This document shows, piece by piece, positions 22,026 through 32,166 of a stretch of DNA of 64,000 nucleotides (position 1 is its first letter; every line of letters begins with the position of its first letter). The notes beneath the pieces are model-generated. The model saw only the letters and a program-made list of their open reading frames with translations. It ran no database searches and was not told where the DNA came from. The stretch is taken from positions 179,687,253 to 179,751,252 of the forward strand of contig OV884060.1 of assembly GCA_930367215.1 (NCBI GenBank), in the 5' to 3' direction. The translations under genes were made by a program, and so were the position numbers. Source of the DNA: Pollenia angustigena (Eukaryota > Arthropoda > Insecta > Diptera > Polleniidae).

Positions 22026-24821
22026 CTAAGATTCTAAGCTATGTACATTGTTTCTTACAAAATTTACACAATCTTTTTTAAAAATGTATTTATTATTTTG
22101 ATCTTTGGTTTTATTTGGTAATGAGTTATATAATTGAAGTCCTTTATAGAAAAGTGATCGTTGCATCGCTGTTGTGTTTACTCGTTGCAGTCTAAAGTCT
22201 CCCGCATTTCTCAGCCCATACGGTTGCACGTCTCCTACGTAGTTAATTTGCTCACATAGATATTCTGGCGCCTTTCCCATCTTCATCTTTTGTATAAAAA
22301 GTATGGTATTTAATTCCAATCTTTGATTTATCTTTAACCACTTAAGTGCATTTAACATTAATTCAATTGGAGTATAAATGTTGCATTTTAAAATTGTTCT
22401 CATTGCCTTATTCTGTAATTTTTGTAGTCTTTCAATTTGTGTTTTCGTACAACATGTATAAATAATTGTTGAACCAAATTCAAAATGTGGTTTAATAATC
22501 GTATTATATATATTAATTGCTGTTATTGTTGATAATTTTTTTCTAATTCTTTTAAAAAACCCAATTTTTTTACCAATTTTTTTACAAATATAGTTCATAT
22601 GTTCTTTAAATTTAAGTTCTTTATCAATTATAAAGCCAAGATATTTTATTTGTTCAACTTTCTCAATTATTTCATTATTAATTATAAAGTTTCTGTTACT
22701 AGTCATGTTTATTTCTATTATTTTCGTTTTTGTTTCATTTAATTTTAATTTGTTCATATTTAACCAAATAATTATGTTGTTTATGTCTTCCATCATATTA
22801 TTTTGACACTGTTCTTCATTATCCCCTTCCGTAAATATCAGAGTATCATCTGCATATAAAATTATTTCACTTCTTGTCAAGATGTTTGGCATATCGTTAA
22901 TGTAAATACTAAATAATAGTGCACCTAGGATTGATCCCTGTGGAACACCAAATTCGTTTTCAATTGATTCAGATTGTACACCATTAACTGTTGTTATTTG
23001 TTTTCTATTTGATAAGTAAGATTTAAACCATTTAAGTTCTTTATTTTTTATTCCGTACATATGAAGTTTTTTGAACATTATTTTTCTGTCAATTGTTTCA
23101 AACGCTCTTTTAAAGTCTAAAAAAATTGCCATAATTTTTCTATTTTTTTCAATTTTTTTCCATCTATTTATAACATAATTTACTGCAGTTTCACATGAAT
23201 ATTTTTTTCTGTAACCAGATTGGTATTTTGATAGTATAGATTTATCTTCTATGTAGTATTCTAATTGATCTTTCACAACCTTTTCCAATATTTTCTCACA
23301 CGTTTTTAAAATATTTATAGGACGAAATTCTTCACATTTGTTTGTGTAAGACACTTTTTCAATAGGTGTTACCATTGTTTCTTTCCAGTTTTCTGGGAAT
23401 TCTCCATTATTAAGTGATTTATTAATTATATTTAACAAGATATTTCCCGTTATGTTCCAATTGTCGATAATAATTTTGTTTGATATTTTTGTATAGTCTG
23501 GCTTATTGTTAAGTTGCTTTATTGTGTTTTTAAGTTCTAAGATTGTTATTGCACGGAATTTGAAAGTATGACTAGTATTATTAATATTGTTAACGTATTG
23601 CACTTCTTCTATCGAGTCTCTTATTTCCATTATACTACTTACAAAATAATTATTAAATTGATTAGCTATTTGATTGTTTTCTTTATATTCTATTAGGTTA
23701 AATATCACATTTTTTATCACAGATTTCTTCTTTTTCATCACTAAAGTTTTAATTTCTTTCCACATTTGTTTTTGATCTTTGGCATTGTTTATTTTATTGT
23801 TAACATAATTATTTTTCGCGTTTTCAATTTTTACTTTATATAGGTTTCTTACTGATCTATAATTTGCCCATGTTTCATTTGTGTTGTCGAGCCTTGCGAT
23901 TTGCTGTTTTAAAATTTTATCTCTTTTTAATAAACGTAGTTCATTGTTGAACCATTTATTCACATTATTTGCATTACTTATTGTTCTTGTTATTGAACAT
24001 TTGTTTATTACCTCTTCGAAACATTTATCTAGCATTAATGCGTTTTCATTGACGTTACTGTTTTCCTTATATTCTATTATTGCACTCAGATTTCTATTAA
24101 ACTTATTTTTATTATATTTAAATATTTTATGGGTTTCTATACTAGTATCCTTTTGATAATTTTTTTCACATTCAATATTTATGTATAGAGACTCGTGATC
24201 AGCTATATTATTGTCATTAATTTCTACTGTTACTTTATGGCTATTTGTTATCACATAATCAATTAGAGTATTAGTATCTTTTGTTATACGAGTAAAGTTA
24301 TTAACGATTTGTTTCAAACCATGATCATTTAAGTTCTCTTTTATTCTGTTTTTATAAAAAATATTATTCATCCAATCTATGTTAAAGTCTCCACAAATTA
24401 TAATATCACAGCTGTTTTCACATATTATTTCTAAAATATTTTCAAATATATCACAAAATTCAGATTTCCTACAACTTGGGGACCTATATACTGCTACAAT
24501 TATCATACTAATATTGTCATATTCAGCAGTGCAAACCATAATCCAGTATTTATAATCTAAACATTTTTCAATAATTTTATTCACCTTCCATCCTTTTTTG
24601 TAATAAATTATAACACCTCCTGTTCTCGTAGAATTAGATAACGATACTATGTTGCCATATTCATGTAGCATAATTTCATTTTCATTTACTTGATCCGTTA
24701 AATGCGTTTCTGATAATATAATAAATTCCAAGTTTTCTGATGCTGCAATTACTTCTAGTTGACTGAAATTATTTATTAATCCTTGTACATTGGTATAAAG
24801 TGCTCGAATATTCTGTGATTG
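22026..24821 (-). CDS. LINE ORF2 endonuclease-reverse transcriptase, intact frame
   Basis: About 931 codons open from just after the ORF1 stop. Endonuclease blocks: FIILSETHLTD, GGVIIYYKKGW, IIICGDFNIDW, NIADHESL. RT: IFLDFKRAFETID, FGVPQGSILGALLFSIYIND, ILYADDTLIFTEG (catalytic YADD), then the thumb. No ATG occurs between the preceding TAA (24824-24822) and the endonuclease start; the first candidate, TTG at 24731, lies inside the domain. Possible explanations are stop readthrough or reinitiation. Confidence 0.85.
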   Translation of the reverse strand, partial: QSQNIRALYTNVQGLINNFSQLEVIAASENLEFIILSETHLTDQVNENEIMLHEYGNIVSLSNSTRTGGVIIYYKKGWKVNKIIEKCLDYKYWIMVCTAEYDNISMIIVAVYRSPSCRKSEFCDIFENILEIICENSCDIIICGDFNIDWMNNIFYKNRIKENLNDHGLKQIVNNFTRITKDTNTLIDYVITNSHKVTVEINDNNIADHESLYINIECEKNYQKDTSIETHKIFKYNKNKFNRNLSAIIEYKENSNVNENALMLDKCFEEVINKCSITRTISNANNVNKWFNNELRLLKRDKILKQQIARLDNTNETWANYRSVRNLYKVKIENAKNNYVNNKINNAKDQKQMWKEIKTLVMKKKKSVIKNVIFNLIEYKENNQIANQFNNYFVSSIMEIRDSIEEVQYVNNINNTSHTFKFRAITILELKNTIKQLNNKPDYTKISNKIIIDNWNITGNILLNIINKSLNNGEFPENWKETMVTPIEKVSYTNKCEEFRPINILKTCEKILEKVVKDQLEYYIEDKSILSKYQSGYRKKYSCETAVNYVINRWKKIEKNRKIMAIFLDFKRAFETIDRKIMFKKLHMYGIKNKELKWFKSYLSNRKQITTVNGVQSESIENEFGVPQGSILGALLFSIYINDMPNILTRSEIILYADDTLIFTEGDNEEQCQNNMMEDINNIIIWLNMNKLKLNETKTKIIEINMTSNRNFIINNEIIEKVEQIKYLGFIIDKELKFKEHMNYICKKIGKKIGFFKRIRKKLSTITAINIYNTIIKPHFEFGSTIIYTCCTKTQIERLQKLQNKAMRTILKCNIYTPIELMLNALKWLKINQRLELNTILFIQKMKMGKAPEYLCEQINYVGDVQPYGLRNAGDFRLQRVNTTAMQRSLFYKGLQLYNSLPNKTKDQNNKYIFKKDCVNFVRNNVHSLES

Positions 24822-26148
24822 TTACATTGCAAACCCCATTCTTTTCATTTTCATATTCAATTTGTTTTGGTACACTTGGCATTCTCTATCATTAGTATAG
24901 TGATTTTCATCTAATCCCATATTAAGACTATTATTTACTCTTATACAGTTTATACACTTATTTATTTGCTCCTTGTTACAATCCTTATTTTTATGATCGC
25001 CATGACATTTTAAGCACACTTCTTTGTTTTTGCATTCTCTTGCTAAGTGATTGTATCCTTTACATTTTAGACACTGTATAACATCGGTACCATCAAAAAC
25101 TCTACATCTCTCCCATCCTAGATTAACTCTTTGTTCTGTGATCACTTTGGTATATGTTTCTTCATCCACTGTTAATTTGACAGTATATATTGTTCTATTG
25201 TTTCTCTTATATTCATATTTTTTTATTATTTTAAGTTCACCATTACTAATCATTGGATTTTGTTTTCTCAATTTTTCAATTATTTCATCTTCCGTATAGT
25301 TAAAAGTCATACCCGTTATTTTTATTCTTAATTGCACAGGGTTTGGAACCAAAATTTCATATCCTTCGTTTAGTTCATTTTCAATAGCACTTTTTATTTT
25401 TTTCCCGCTCTTCAACATTTTTGGATTGGATTACAACTGCTCCATTTCTTCGATTTTCTACACTTGTAATTTTTAAATTGACCGGATCTACCTTATTATT
25501 TAATTCCTCTTTAGTTTTCTCCACTCCCTGTTTTTCTTTCGGTTTAACTACTAATGGCACCTGTTTGTTTACATCTGGCAACACTATTTTATGTTTGACT
25601 ATTTCTGAGTATGACATTTTTGTTTGCTTTTGACTTGTCTCTTTGATCACTTTTTTTATTTCATTACACATGTTGACATTTTTTTCCTCTAATGATTTGC
25701 ATATTTCATTGTTGTTGTTTTTAAATTCATTTACACTTCCATATAATTTTTTAATTTCTTCTAAATTTTTTTCATACGATTTTTGTACACTGTCTATTTT
25801 TCTCACTCTTTCTTCATAACGCTTTTCAATAGCTTGCAATAAATCTTTAATTTCACCTTCATTTTGCTTCAGTGACAACTCGAATTCATGTTTATAATCA
25901 ACCAAGTTTTGTTTATTTTTGCTCACTTGATTTTGTATTTCTGTAAGGACCATATCCACATTTTTTATATATTGTACACAGTCATCACACATGAAACGTA
26001 TAAAGTTATTCTTTTCCATTATTCCCATCGAATATTGATCAATTCCTGAACATCTTGTTTGGCTGTGATAAATTTTCTCGCAGACTCCCATACATCTTAT
26101 TCCTGTTTCACCCCGTATTGACGATTTACATTTGCAACACTCAGCCAT
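24822..26148 (-). CDS. LINE ORF1 with PHD-like finger and CCHC knuckles, one frameshift
   Basis: The first part (26148 to 25381) starts MAECCKCKSSIRGETGIRCM, a PHD-like finger, followed by a Lys/Glu-rich coiled coil. The second part (25418 to 24822, other frame) has CLKCKGYNHLARECKN (CX2CX4HX4C) and a second knuckle CLKCHGDHKNKDC. The switch falls in an A-rich run near 25395-25415, probably a one-base indel or sequencing error. It ends GFAM then TAA, in the same frame as ORF2. Confidence 0.75.
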
Positions 26149-26246
26149 GACTGAGTGTTTTTTTGTTTTTTGTTATAATTAAAAAATACTGTTTTTTCAT
26201 ACAAAATTTTGTTTTTCTATTTAAAATATAGTTTCTTTTTTTGGTT

Positions 26247-26540
26247 TTAATAGTCACCATTTGCAACAGTAACGCTCTCTTTAATAGATTTATTTAAAGA
26301 AACAAAGTTAGAAATTTGAGTACTTATGTGGCATGTTGCCCCGGAATCCAAAATCCAGCTATTATCACCATTTATTATCCCAAAACACACATGACTTTCT
26401 TTGGATTCACTTATCATCGTCTTTTGAGTATTACCTGATTTTGATTTCTTTAACTTCCAACAATTCTTCATTATATGGCCTTTCAATTTGCAGTGATGGC
26501 ATACCTTTTGCTTATGCCAATCGCGCGAAGTAGATTTCAT
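26247..26540 (-). pseudogene. copia nucleocapsid zinc knuckle and protease start
   Basis: Reads VCHHCKLKGHIMKNCWKLKK (CX2CX4HX4C knuckle) then WILDSGATCHIS, the copia aspartic protease DSG motif. It ends at the LINE junction after VTVANGD. It lies in the -1 frame relative to gag, with the shift near an A-rich run at about 26555-26570. Confidence 0.9.
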
Positions 26541-27115
26541 TGCGGCATTTGATTTTGAGTCTTTTGTTTTCGCTGATATTCCTCAATTAAGCTTATTTCA
26601 ACTACTTTCAAAGTTAACTCGTCCAGTTTACGAGCCTCCAAAGCTGTTACTAATGTATCAAACGAAGAAGGTAAACTACTCAATAACATGGCAACAAGCC
26701 ATCGCTCCGTAAATTGCTCGCCCAAAGCTTCTAGTTTTTCAAACAAAACTTTAATTTCCATTATATGTTCAGAAATATCACGCTCTATGGAAAAACGCAA
26801 TCCACATATTTTGCGCATCAACCGAACACTGGATCCCAATGTGTCCTTTTCGTGGTGGCACCGTAATATATTCCAAGCTTCGTGTGCTGACTTGGCTTTC
26901 TTGATTAAAAATAGCTGTGGATCTTCCACAGATAAACCAATAATTGCTGTGGCCTCGTCATTTAGTTTGTTCCAGTCTGTTGTAGTTGGTGTTGGTGGAA
27001 TTTCACATATACAGCTCCAAAGCTTTTCACGCTTTAAAATCAGCTCTAATTTATATTTCCATAAATTATAGATATCGCCATTTAGCTTAGAAAAAGATGC
27101 TTTTAAAATATCCAT
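26537..27115 (-). pseudogene. copia gag (N-terminal part)
   Basis: 192 codons. Starts MDILKASFSKLNGDIYNLWK and contains AIIGLSVEDPQLFLI, HEAWNILRCHHEK and LLSSLPSSFDTLVTALEARK, the UBN2/copia gag pattern. It is homologous to the gag at 43846 in this window. The ATG at 27115 lies about 28 nt after the 5' LTR once the Transib-like insertion is removed. It ends prematurely by frameshift before the zinc knuckle. Confidence 0.9.
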
Positions 27116-27617
27116 TGTATTTTAGCACGCTGCACAGTGCTTTGTCCCCATATAACGAAGGGACATAAATAGAAGGAGTTGTCAGAAATTTTGGAAATTT
27201 GGTACACAAGCATAGAATAGCTTAGTTAAGAAAAATGTGAATTTTTGGACAAATCGGTCCAAGGACACGCCTACCTCCCATGTGTCCTGAAATGGAAAAA
27301 TGTAATTTTAGCTTCAATAATGCCCACAAAACTACAAAAAATGGTCATACTAATACACACACAACTAGCAACTTATGTGCAAATTTTCACTTAAATCTGA
27401 ACAAGGACTCAAGGTCCTGCCATATATCCTTTTTCTTAAAAATGTTATAACACTTCCAAAAATTATCCGATCGTAATAAAATTTGGTATGAAAATTGATA
27501 TTTATTAGATATATATGTGTGCCATTTTGGTAGAATCGGATTATAAATGTGAAAAATACAAAAACATCATTTAATGAAAAATGAGTGAAAAACGCTTAAA
27601 ATGCTCGTGCAAAAATA

Positions 27618-28090
27618 ACAAGTAAGAAAGTATAATCGGTCAAGCACGACCATGTGATATCCTATAGCATAGTATTTAAAAACAAAGTTCCTAGATTGTA
27701 ATCTATTTGGGACCCATGGGCAATCATGGACCCACCAGAACAAAATTATGTTATGAGGTTAAGATTCGTTTCAAAGTTCTTTCTGCCGAATATTATTTAT
27801 ATATCTTCATCTTCATATATGGGTTTTTTGGATAAGGGTTTATATGTAACCTATGGTTTATATTGGTATGTTACTACATATATTTTTAAGGAAGCTGGCA
27901 TTAAAAGCTATTTTCGGGAGAATGATTTGTATGGGAGCTATGTTCAAAAATAGAAAGATTCCAATAAAATTTGATAAGCTGATTTTGATTGCAATAAAAT
28001 TGATTAGAGATGTGCACGTTCATTTTTTGAACCACGCGCCCTCACTTTTACTCGTTTGTAAAAGTAAGTATTTATTAAATATATAAATTG
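27618..28090 (+). repeat. dispersed repeat starting AACAAGTAAGAAAG
   Basis: AACAAGTAAGAAAGTATAATCGG resembles, inverted, the end of the 56.27-58.45 kb repeat (TATATTCGGC...GTTACTTGTT at 58420-58455). The right boundary is unclear. The small ORFs 27726-28086 show no known domain. Confidence 0.35.
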
Positions 28091-28267
28091 ATTTAACATT
28101 TTAATAGAAAATTTTTATTTTCTTTTAAATTGAAAACCCTGTATGCAATATTTTCGAACACTCCACAATAGAATTGCTCTTACTACAAACAAACGCTGTT
28201 ACCAAAAAAAAACTTCTGTCACGTAACCATCTTCAATTTAAATAAAAAAAAAAAATAACGGCACTAA

Positions 28268-29500
28268 GTCACATTTTGAAAATATTCTTTATACGATGAA
28301 AAACCAACGTCATCTGGGAATTTAGCGCCATCTTGTGTCGACAAAAAGAAACAGACACAACTGTTATACTAATTTTTTTTAATTTATCTTGTCAATTTTT
28401 CTAATTCAATAGTATATATATTTGGATTTTTTTCTTATTATGTTCCTAGTTTATGTTTTTTTAACTAATTCAATCTATGAAAGTTTGAGCAAAAATCACG
28501 AAAATAGCATTTTTTTTAAATAAATTTTTTTTTAAGTTGTGGTAAAATTTTTAAAATTTTTTTTTTTGTAGTTATTAGAAAACAGTCTAAATATTCGAAA
28601 TCAGAAAAAACCCCATAGACCATATTTTTCTTTTTTTTTTAATATTCCATCAAAGTTAAGAAATTTTTAGAGCTTAACTAAATAATAAGCATTTTTCAAA
28701 CCATTAAAAAATATGTATAGGAGCATAATTCCAGTAAAATTTTTTTATAGATGGTTTAGAATATAGTTAGCTGTTACAGAAAAAAATTTGAATTTCGTAA
28801 TCCAAAAAATTAATTTTTTACAATTATTTTCTTGAAACAATAAAAAACCAAGGGCATTTGTGATTTCAGCGCCCTCTTATGCCGTAAAATGCAGACAAAC
28901 ACAAACAATTTTTTATACATACATATTTTGATTTTTGTTGTTTTTTATTGAATGGTATAAGTTTGAATTAATATTTCACAGTATTTGTAGTTAATTGTCT
29001 TTTAAACTCCTGAAAACTATCAAAATTTGATCAAAAATCATGAAAATAGCCATTTAAAAAAAGTTTTTTTTTTCAAGTTGTGGTAAAATTTTTTCAATTT
29101 TTTTTTTTGTAGTTATTAGAAAACAGTCTAAATATTCGAAATCAGAAAAAAACCCATAGACCATATTTTTCTTTTTTTTTTAATATTCCATAAAAGTTAG
29201 AAAATTTTTTGAGCTTAAGTAAATAATAAGCATTTTTCAAACCAATAAAAAAACACTTATGAGAAAATAAATCAATAAAAATTTTTTACAGTTAGTTCTA
29301 AATATAGTAAACTACTACAGAAAACAATTTCAATCTCGTGCTTTAAAAAACAACAGTTTACAACAGTTTTCCTAAAGCATGTAAAACTCAAGTAGTTGTT
29401 TGGCCATTTTTACTATAAATTCTCAAACTTTGGCGCCCTCTAGCGCCGCCAAAAAGAGTTAAATCTTAAAAATTCTTCAAAATTCATTTTAATTATTTTG
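28268..29500 (+). repeat. about 543-bp tandem repeat, 2.5 units, inside the Transib-like element
   Basis: GTAGTTATTAGAAAACAGTC and the next about 120 bp occur at about 28569 and again at about 29110. GCGCCMTCTTRTGYCG-like blocks recur near 28325, 28869 and 29431, giving spacings of about 543-563 bp. Confidence 0.8.
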
Positions 29501-29586
29501 TTATCTATCGATCTGTACATTTTTAAGCACAATATAAGACTTGTTTTTTTTTTTTTATTTATGTCTATGGGCCAAAGCACTGTGCG

Positions 29587-29600
29587 CTGGGCTCATAACC
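29587..29600 (-). promoter_or_regulatory. copia primer-binding site
   Basis: Adjacent to the 5' LTR the minus strand reads GGTTATGAGCCCA. Known Drosophila copia uses an internal fragment of initiator tRNA-Met and has GGTTATGGGCCCAG here, so this is the expected PBS with one difference. Confidence 0.75.
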
Positions 29601-29775
29601 TGTTACGACACAATGCTTTGGGTTTAACAATTTATTACGAATGAAAATTTTATGTAAAATTATTGACAACAAATTATATAGAAACAAAATCTGATATGAT
29701 TTAAATATAAAATATGAAACAAAGTATTTTATAACAAGTTGTTTGTAAGTAATATAAATTATAAATTCTTTAACA
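29601..29775 (-). repeat. 5' LTR of the composite copia
   Basis: 175 bp, TGTTACGACACA to TTCTTTAACA (plus-strand view). Matches the 3' LTR minus its MITE in length exactly and at all but 4 positions. Flanked on the right by AAAAT. Confidence 0.9.
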
Positions 29776-29780
29776 AAAAT

Positions 29781-30548
29781 AGCTAGATTACCATCTTTCA
29801 AAATACCATCTTTATAGCAAAAATTATGTAACCAACAAAAATAAAATTTTACAGGAGAAGGTTTTTGTTTGAAATTACTATTGCTCTTATTTCGTAACGG
29901 TACTTTCGAGAGATATAAGATTTTTAGAAATGATGCAAATGATCAAAAATGATAGATTTTCATCAAAAAACAAAAATCTAAAATGTTGTTGGTTACATAA
30001 TTTTCGCTATTATTATTTGCCTTCGTATTAGATAATTTAGTATCAACGATTAAAAATTTTTTTCTGCTAATTCAAGTGCCAGTTTTTCTTAGTTTTGTGT
30101 AATTTAAAAAGTAAAACACAAAAAAAATCTTATTTAAAAAAAAAGAACTTATTCTAAGGGTGAATTATTCATTAAATAACACAGGTCAACAGCAAAGAAG
30201 GGCTCGAATGACCACTATATTTTTTTATCCGCTATAGTCCTGCAAAAATCATCATTATTTCAAATACTATGGCAAAGTTTTTTTAAAAATTTTTTTCTGA
30301 AAATTGAGATTTTTTTATCTTAACTTTGGAACGAAAAGTCAAAACTAGGTACTTTCAGTTTATCGGGAATAAAACAGGAATTTATCGATGGATTTTCATG
30401 AAACAGAAGTTATTTATTTCTATGAAATGCAGCTTTATGAAAAAATAATTAAAGTAAAGGATTAAAAAAAATTTTTTGTAATAAAAAGGTAAAACTTTGC
30501 GATAAAGGTCAAAACTATTTACTTTCAGTTTATTGGGAATAACATGCA
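29781..30548. other. AT-rich interval without recognised gene
   Basis: Contains two similar segments with ACTTTCAGTTTATYGGGAAT (about 30350 and 30520) suggesting an old duplication; otherwise featureless. Confidence 0.4.
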
Positions 30549-30719
30549 GTCTACAACTGACATGAAAGGCTTAACTTTAACACTAATATGATGTTAGTGT
30601 TAAGTATAGATTCATCATGTTAGAAGTTTTCTCATGTTATAACACGGTTGTTAATGCAAATGTTTTAACAACGCTTTTACAACTTTAAGTTATAACAGCA
30701 TATCATGTCAGTTGTAGAC
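30549..30719. mobile_element. 171-bp palindromic MITE (GTCTACAACTGACATGA ends)
   Basis: GTCTACAACTGACATGA at the left is exactly inverted at the right (TCATGTCAGTTGTAGAC). Internal inverted CTAACAC blocks give extended pairing. Flanking duplication unclear. Confidence 0.7.
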
Positions 30720-31225
30720 GGGCATTAAAATAGGAATTTGTCCATGGATTTTCATGAAATAAAATTTATTTTACTTCTAATACATGCAGCTTTGAGCTTA
30801 ACCCAGTTGGCCATGTCTTCAAAACAACGTCGAGGACGCGTACAAGACTCATAGTAAATCCCTGACGACATGTTGGCGACAGCCCATGCAAATCGTCGAC
30901 GACTTTTTCGAACAAAGGGCACTTATGCAAATTGTCGTTAACGATCATATGGGTAACAATGTGGTTAAAGTTGTCACTGGCGACATAAACGACTTTTTTC
31001 TCATAAAGTCGTTAATGCACGATTAGCGACATTACCTTAATAGTGTCGTTGATGACAATATTGTTGACACTATCTACGATTTAGTCGCCGATAGATAAGT
31101 GACAATTAGGGATTAAACGAACACCGATACTGATATATTGGCGATACTTCAGATTTGCCGATATATCCAGAATAAGGGGAACGGGTGAATTGGTATAATA
31201 GGATATATTTACTAAAATCTCTTAG

Positions 31226-31302
31226 GATCTTGATGGGCTGTGAATTCCAACTAGTGAATCCCAGGGCCTTGATGGGCTGTGAATTCCAACTAGTGAATTC
31301 CA
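31226..31302 (+). repeat. tandem duplication of a 36-40 bp unit
   Basis: CTTGATGGGCTGTGAATTCC followed by AACTAGTGAAT occurs twice in direct succession (31229 and 31267). Confidence 0.8.
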
Positions 31303-31905
31303 AACTAATGAAATGGCCGATGAGTTTGAGACTGGGCTCGAAAATAGTGGACACTGGATGTGTGGAGACAGTCAGACCTCCAATAGGCTTTTGATTAATA
31401 AAGGAATGGGTTCTGAACTTAACATATGTATCGTCGACATAATATGCAAACCTGCTAACTTCTAAGAACTTTTAATGGAAACAACAAACTTTTTATATTT
31501 CATACGCGCAGCTGAGAGAAAACCTTAATATAGTTGGTTTAACACACTTTAAGACTCAATTTGAAGAAAAACTACATGCTGGTCGACGAGGTGTATCTTT
31601 CTATTCCACACGGCATTAAAAAGTGGATTTAGCAGGTTTGCATATTGAGCCTACGATATGGCAATGTAGTCAGCAGGAACATGTATTTTTTGTGTTTCTA
31701 GTCCTATCAATTCACGTTTTCCAATTGCACAATTGAAACACAGCCGCAAATAACGTTATAAGTTACAAAATAATTATATTTAACAGGCAGGATTATTTAT
31801 TTTTTTATTATTTTTATTATCAAAAATATTGATAATAAAAGCAAAACATCAAGAAATATTAATTTTAAATTACATACAAATTTAAAGTTTTGAATTTTTT
31901 TAGTA

Positions 31906-31997
31906 GAGGACAACGTAAGTAACCGTTGCATGCATTTTGTCGTGTTTCAAACAACACTGACGACAAAATGCATGCAATGGTTTTTTACGTTGTCCTC
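31906..31997. mobile_element. 92-bp hairpin MITE
   Basis: GAGGACAACGTAA...TTGCATGCATTTTGTCG is inverted nearly perfectly as CGACAAAATGCATGCAA...TTACGTTGTCCTC around a loop of about 16 nt. Nested in the 30802-32166 element. Confidence 0.65.
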
Positions 31998-32166
31998 AAT
32001 AAATTATTATTCAATACAAATTTAAAAAAATACGATTTTTAACACGACAATATACACGTTTTCTTACTTAAGTTGTCGCCATCAATGTTATATAGGCGAC
32101 AAATTCAAAAATGTTTGGAAGACATCGTTGACGACATTTGCGTCTATGACCATTTGGCCAACTGGG

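Larger units (their letters stand above)
21930..26255 (-). mobile_element. second CR1/Jockey-like LINE, minus strand, inserted in the copia protease region
   Basis: About 4.3 kb with ORF1, ORF2 and a 3' tail of (CAAA)n read on the minus strand at 21932-21955. It splits copia between VTVANGD (26250 side) and QIESSGKGMCRIG (21915 side). Distinct in sequence and orientation from the LINE at 16651-21379. Confidence 0.85.
27133..29584. mobile_element. Transib-like non-autonomous element with CACAGTG ends and CGCTG TSD
   Basis: Both ends read CACAGTGCTTTGKCCC inward (left at 27133, right at 29584 inverted), with ACATAAATA shared slightly deeper. The perfect 5-bp GC-rich duplication CGCTG lies at 27128-27132 and 29585-29589. 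Transib transposons have CACWRTG-type termini and 5-bp GC-rich duplications. No transposase is visible. The interior has about 2.5 tandem units of roughly 543 bp and an inserted AACAAGTAAGAAAG-type repeat. It sits in the short copia leader between PBS and gag. Confidence 0.75.
13839..29775 (-). mobile_element. composite copia-type LTR retrotransposon split by four insertions
   Basis: The outer LTRs begin TGTTACGACACA and end TTCTTTAACA (plus-strand view). The whole is flanked by the 5-bp duplication AAAAT at 13834-13838 and 29776-29780. Minus-strand order: LTR, PBS, gag, zinc knuckle, protease, integrase, RT, RNase H, PPT, LTR, the copia (Pseudoviridae-type) layout. Subtracting the MITE, two LINEs and the Transib-like element leaves about 4.2 kb, close to the 4.38-kb copia copy at 43.6 kb. 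The LTRs differ at 4 of 175 positions, so it is older than that copy. Coding regions are broken by stops, a frameshift, a deletion in the integrase C-terminus and a duplication. Confidence 0.9.
30802..32166. mobile_element. CCCAGTTGGCCA-ended inverted-repeat element, 1.37 kb
   Basis: CCCAGTTGGCCA at 30802 and its inverse TGGCCAACTGGG ending at 32166. Subterminal regions are rich in CGTCGACGAC/GTCGTTAACG-type repeats, possible transposase-binding sites. No coding capacity seen. A perfect-arm hairpin at 31906-31997 and a short tandem repeat at 31226-31302 are nested inside. Confidence 0.6.

Noticed and set aside
26530..26575. Programmed -1 frameshift between copia gag and the zinc knuckle
   Set aside because: No X XXY YYZ slippery heptamer in the right register at the shift; an indel in an A-rich run is simpler, and copia normally uses one ORF with splicing.
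28268..29500. CRISPR-like array
   Set aside because: Repeats are about 543 bp long with no spacer structure; ordinary tandem repeats in a transposon.
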